This document shows, one piece after another, positions 6,256 through 8,320 of a stretch of 8,320 bases of DNA (position 1 is the stretch's first letter; each line of letters opens with the position of its first letter). This stretch comes from Candidatus Bathyarchaeota archaeon (GTDB lineage: Archaea; Thermoproteota; Bathyarchaeia; Bathyarchaeales; Bathyarchaeaceae), in the NCBI GenBank assembly GCA_003662715.1, contig QMYO01000055.1, positions 1 to 8,320 on the forward strand. The letters run 5' to 3'. Position numbers and translations under genes: made by a program. The notes below the pieces were generated by a model, which saw nothing but the letters and a program-made list of their open reading frames with translations, searched no databases and was not told the origin of the DNA.

Positions 6256-7776
6256 TTATCCATCCGTTGAGCTCAAATAGGACTTCAATTCCTCTATGGT
6301 GTGTCTGTTGCAAAATTCCCTTAAACTTTCAACCTGCTTCCTTTTCTTCAGATAGTTGCGGAGGAGAAACTCAACTTTATGTTTCAGTTTGTCTGCTGGA
6401 ACCTTCATCTCAATGACTCTTCCCAGCGACGGGTTTTGTCCAAATCCTCCCCCCAACAATATGTCATAGCTCTGTTTCCTCTCGCCATTCTCTCTAATCA
6501 GTTTGCCTGCCAAACCTATTTCAGCTATTGAGTTTGCGCAGCAGTTGTTGGGGCAACCGCTGACGTGAATTCTAAATCCCGCTTCGTCCAGCAATTCGTT
6601 ATCGAATTGTTTCTCAAGGTAGCTCACTATCTCCCTCACTATTTCCTTAGCATGTAGACGCACAGTTTTGCCGCAGAAATCAGAGGCACATCCCATACTC
6701 GTCCACCGCAGCTTAGAGCCGTTAAGGGAAAAACCAACTTCTTCAAGACGTTTTAAAAGCATATCTTTCTCCTTTACGTTAAGTATGATAATATTCTGTA
6801 TGGGTGTAAGCCTCAAGTCACCGCTTCCATACTCATCAGCAAGATTTGCTAGAGAAACCATCGCATCGCTGGATAAGCGTCCTCCCATGAGAGGTATATT
6901 CACATAGTAATAGTCCTCTTGACTCTGCGGCTGCACACCTTCATGATTAGTCTGCTTCAGAAAAACTGGACCATCATAACTTTCAAGAGTTTTTCCAAGC
7001 TTTTCTTCCAAAACATTAAGAAACTTCTCAAGCCCCCAGTTTTCTAGAAGCCACTTAAATCGAGCCTTCGCCTTACTCTCCCGATTTCCATAATCCCTAT
7101 GAATCTCAATGGTGGCCACTGCAACATCGAAGGCATCTTCTGGCTTAACGAAGACGCCGAGGGGTTTAGCTAATCTAGGACCAGGCAGAGATGCACCTAT
7201 GCTGCCGCCTGCTAGGAGAGTGAATCCTATCTTATCTTCCTTCCTGACAGCTACGAAGGCAAGGTCGTTAATCTCAGCTCTTGTGCAGTCGGAGCCGCAG
7301 CCAGATATGGAAAATTTGAATTTTCGAGGCATATCCATAAAGTCTGGGTTCCCAGTGAAGAAGTCGCTTAATTTTTTCATAAGAGGATATCCGTTTAACA
7401 CCTCATCTTTTTCAACACCAGACACTGGACAGAGCACAATGTTTCTTGCGTCTCCGTATCTGGCGCCGCTGAAGCTTTGACCGCACATATCTGTCGTGAA
7501 ACCCAGTTCGGCCATAACTGAAAATATTTCTAGAGCATCCTCAGCCTCTATCCAATGCAATTGAATGTCTTGTCTATCCGTTATTTCCGCATATCCTCTA
7601 CCATAAGTTTTGGCTAAATCGGCTACTCGGCGGAACTGCTCAGAGGTTATGAAGCCTCCTGGAACCTTTATTCTAAGGAAATGAAGAGACTCTGTTGGAT
7701 TTAGAGGATTACTGTCACGTCCAATGGAGTATCGGCCTATGAATCTTTCTAAGTCGGCTGTTGCTATCGTTGTCAA
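6256..7776 (-). CDS. Siroheme [4Fe-4S] sulfite/nitrite reductase
   Basis: Cytosolic enzyme of the ferredoxin-type nitrite/sulfite reductase family, which uses coupled siroheme and a [4Fe-4S] cluster for six-electron reduction. The 506 residues hold the duplicated layout: ferredoxin-like half domain (about 25-90), first siroheme-fold domain with TDRQDIQLHW, RYGDARNI and RKFKFSISGCGSDC (151-164), second half domain (about 285-350), and the cluster domain with CASDFC (363-368) and GCPNNC (407-412). The second pair is the usual C-x3-C (408, 412). The first is C-x4-C instead of the usual C-x5-C, and Cys413 is an extra neighbour. Sulfite is preferred as substrate because of the adjacent tusA, but nitrite cannot be excluded. 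The start is TTG at 7776: an in-frame TAG lies two codons upstream and GAAGGG sits 8 nt before the TTG. First gene of the operon with tusA. Confidence 0.92.
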   Translation of the reverse strand: MTTIATADLERFIGRYSIGRDSNPLNPTESLHFLRIKVPGGFITSEQFRRVADLAKTYGRGYAEITDRQDIQLHWIEAEDALEIFSVMAELGFTTDMCGQSFSGARYGDARNIVLCPVSGVEKDEVLNGYPLMKKLSDFFTGNPDFMDMPRKFKFSISGCGSDCTRAEINDLAFVAVRKEDKIGFTLLAGGSIGASLPGPRLAKPLGVFVKPEDAFDVAVATIEIHRDYGNRESKAKARFKWLLENWGLEKFLNVLEEKLGKTLESYDGPVFLKQTNHEGVQPQSQEDYYYVNIPLMGGRLSSDAMVSLANLADEYGSGDLRLTPIQNIIILNVKEKDMLLKRLEEVGFSLNGSKLRWTSMGCASDFCGKTVRLHAKEIVREIVSYLEKQFDNELLDEAGFRIHVSGCPNNCCANSIAEIGLAGKLIRENGERKQSYDILLGGGFGQNPSLGRVIEMKVPADKLKHKVEFLLRNYLKKRKQVESLREFCNRHTIEELKSYLSSTDG

Positions 7777-7819
7777 ACGCTAAACCCTTCTGTTATGAAG
7801 AGATAGTGAAGTAAAGCGA

Positions 7820-7829
7820 TATTAAAAAC
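7820..7829 (-). promoter_or_regulatory. TATA box for the sulfite reductase-tusA operon
   Basis: Minus-strand TTTTTAATAT lies about 50 nt before the TTG start. Transcription would begin near 7800 and give a leader of about 24 nt containing the GAAGGG Shine-Dalgarno. This is the best AT-rich element in the 210-bp gap, judged from pattern and spacing only. Confidence 0.45.
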
Positions 7830-7892
7830 TTAACGGTGTTATAGCCAATTTTCGAAAACACGTTCACGGAAAGACAGGTGGGATTCACGTTG

Positions 7893-7969
7893 TGGTGCGG
7901 GGGATTTGAACCTTTCCAATCGTGGAGACATCTCCCGCAAACTCCCTTCTTTTTTCTCGGACTACGCGC
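7893..7969 (-). other. tRNA-like remnant (3' half resembling tRNA-Leu/Ser, CCA end)
   Basis: The minus strand holds GGTTCAAATC, the standard T-arm core, followed directly by CCCCGCACCA, as at the 3' end of many archaeal tRNA-Leu genes. The 3' strand of the T-stem between these two parts seems to be missing. Further 5' there is GCGCGTAGTCCGAG, which recalls the start and D-arm of a class II tRNA, 77 nt from the CCA end. I could not fold a full cloverleaf: no 7-nt anticodon loop is found, and only TGCGGG (7939-7934) with CCCGCA (7901-7896) pairs well, with GGAG-ATGT-CTCC inside. It is likely a decayed tRNA or a recombination scar between the methyltransferase and sulfite reductase genes. It could also be chance resemblance. 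Confidence 0.35.
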
Positions 7970-7986
7970 TTGCATCTAGCCTTGCC

Positions 7987-8320
7987 TCAAAAAGTGGTCT
8001 TCAATAGTTCCTTTTCTGCTCTTTTTATTATGTTGTTGAGTTCTTTTTGGGCGTCTTCGTCTAGGGGTGGCACTGAATGTTCCTTCAGGATTTTCTTCAC
8101 TTTTTCCTTTGCTCTCTCTATCTGGGAACCATCTGTTGGAGATGGAATTGCAGTCCTCTTCTTGAGCCATATTTCTTTCTGGAAGTGTTCCAGGGTGTGC
8201 TTGAGCCCTAGAAAGTTTCCTCCTGGACCAACCTTTTTGATGACGTCGATAGCTAATGTTTCTTCATCAATACTGAACGTTCGCCAGTACGCTCGTACAT
8301 TTGCCAAAGCTTCAGCGTCA
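7987..8320 (-). CDS. Trimethylamine methyltransferase (MttB) family protein, C-terminal part
   Basis: Only the last 111 codons are visible; the frame stays open to the right edge. The residue at 8307 is a TTG codon inside the gene and not its start. Seen: ETLAIDVIKKVGPGGNFLG followed by HTLEHFQKEIW, then a charged helical tail ending LKTTF. The GPGGxFLGxxHT block and the lysine/glutamate-rich tail are typical of the MttB family C-terminus (COG5598). Members move a methyl group from a quaternary or tertiary amine to a corrinoid protein. Methanogen MttB carries pyrrolysine (in-frame UAG) in the middle, while non-Pyl relatives use glycine betaine and similar amines. That position lies outside the window, so the substrate class cannot be decided. 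The gene ends at TGA 7987-7989, 17 nt before the tRNA-like remnant. Confidence 0.85.
   Translation of the reverse strand, partial: DAEALANVRAYWRTFSIDEETLAIDVIKKVGPGGNFLGLKHTLEHFQKEIWLKKRTAIPSPTDGSQIERAKEKVKKILKEHSVPPLDEDAQKELNNIIKRAEKELLKTTF

Noticed and set aside
7793..7975. 60-codon minus-strand frame with a CGRC motif
   Set aside because: It lies across the tRNA-like fragment and the TATA region of the sulfite reductase operon and resembles no family; probably chance.
1..8320. Search by eye for CRISPR repeats, insertion sequences, integrases or toxin-antitoxin pairs
   Set aside because: No regularly spaced repeats, transposase motifs or terminal inverted repeats were seen; the content is mostly metabolic genes.

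Overview
The window looks like a piece of an archaeal chromosome with moderate GC. Four signs point to archaea. Upstream regions carry AT-rich TATA-like boxes about 25 nt before plausible transcription starts. Transcript ends carry T-tracts. The GMP-synthase ATP-pyrophosphatase is a free-standing subunit with no glutaminase domain fused to it. The branched-chain amino acid enzymes resemble those of methanogens. Several genes start at TTG or GTG. A lineage such as Bathyarchaeia would fit, with an MttB-family methyltransferase next to anabolic genes, but that placement is inference and weak.

Layout, left to right. Positions 1-1253 (minus) hold acetolactate synthase large subunit, cut by the left edge and open to position 1. 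Its 5' leader (1254-1496) holds a candidate 52-codon small ORF (1257-1415) and a TATA-like box. Positions 1497-about 3008 (minus) hold a 2-isopropylmalate/citramalate synthase family enzyme. It is divergent from dihydroxy-acid dehydratase (3118-4740, plus), and both seem to share one AT-rich promoter at 3055-3068. These three genes form a branched-chain amino acid block: LeuA/CimA commits 2-oxoacids to leucine or isoleucine, IlvB makes acetohydroxyacids and IlvD makes the 2-oxoacids. No ilvC, ilvN or leuBCD lies in the window.

Positions 4741-4936 hold the end region of ilvD and then a promoter and structured leader for a GMP-synthase-type PP-loop ATPase (4937-5869, plus). This protein is divergent at positions normally conserved in GuaA.

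Positions 5989-7776 (minus) form a two-gene operon: a siroheme sulfite/nitrite reductase (TTG start) followed 3 nt later by a TusA-type sulfur carrier (GTG start). It has a TATA-like box upstream and two T7 tracts, one behind a hairpin, downstream. It converges on the PP-loop gene.

Positions 7777-7986 hold that promoter and a tRNA-like 3' fragment ending in CCA. Positions 7987-8320 (minus) are the C-terminal part of a trimethylamine methyltransferase (MttB) family protein running off the right edge.

No transposase, integrase, CRISPR array or intact tRNA/rRNA gene was seen. I do not see a clear new multi-gene system. The points most worth a second look are the shifted cysteine spacing in the sulfite reductase, the divergent GMP-synthase paralogue with its structured leader, the sORF in the ilvB leader and the tRNA-like remnant.
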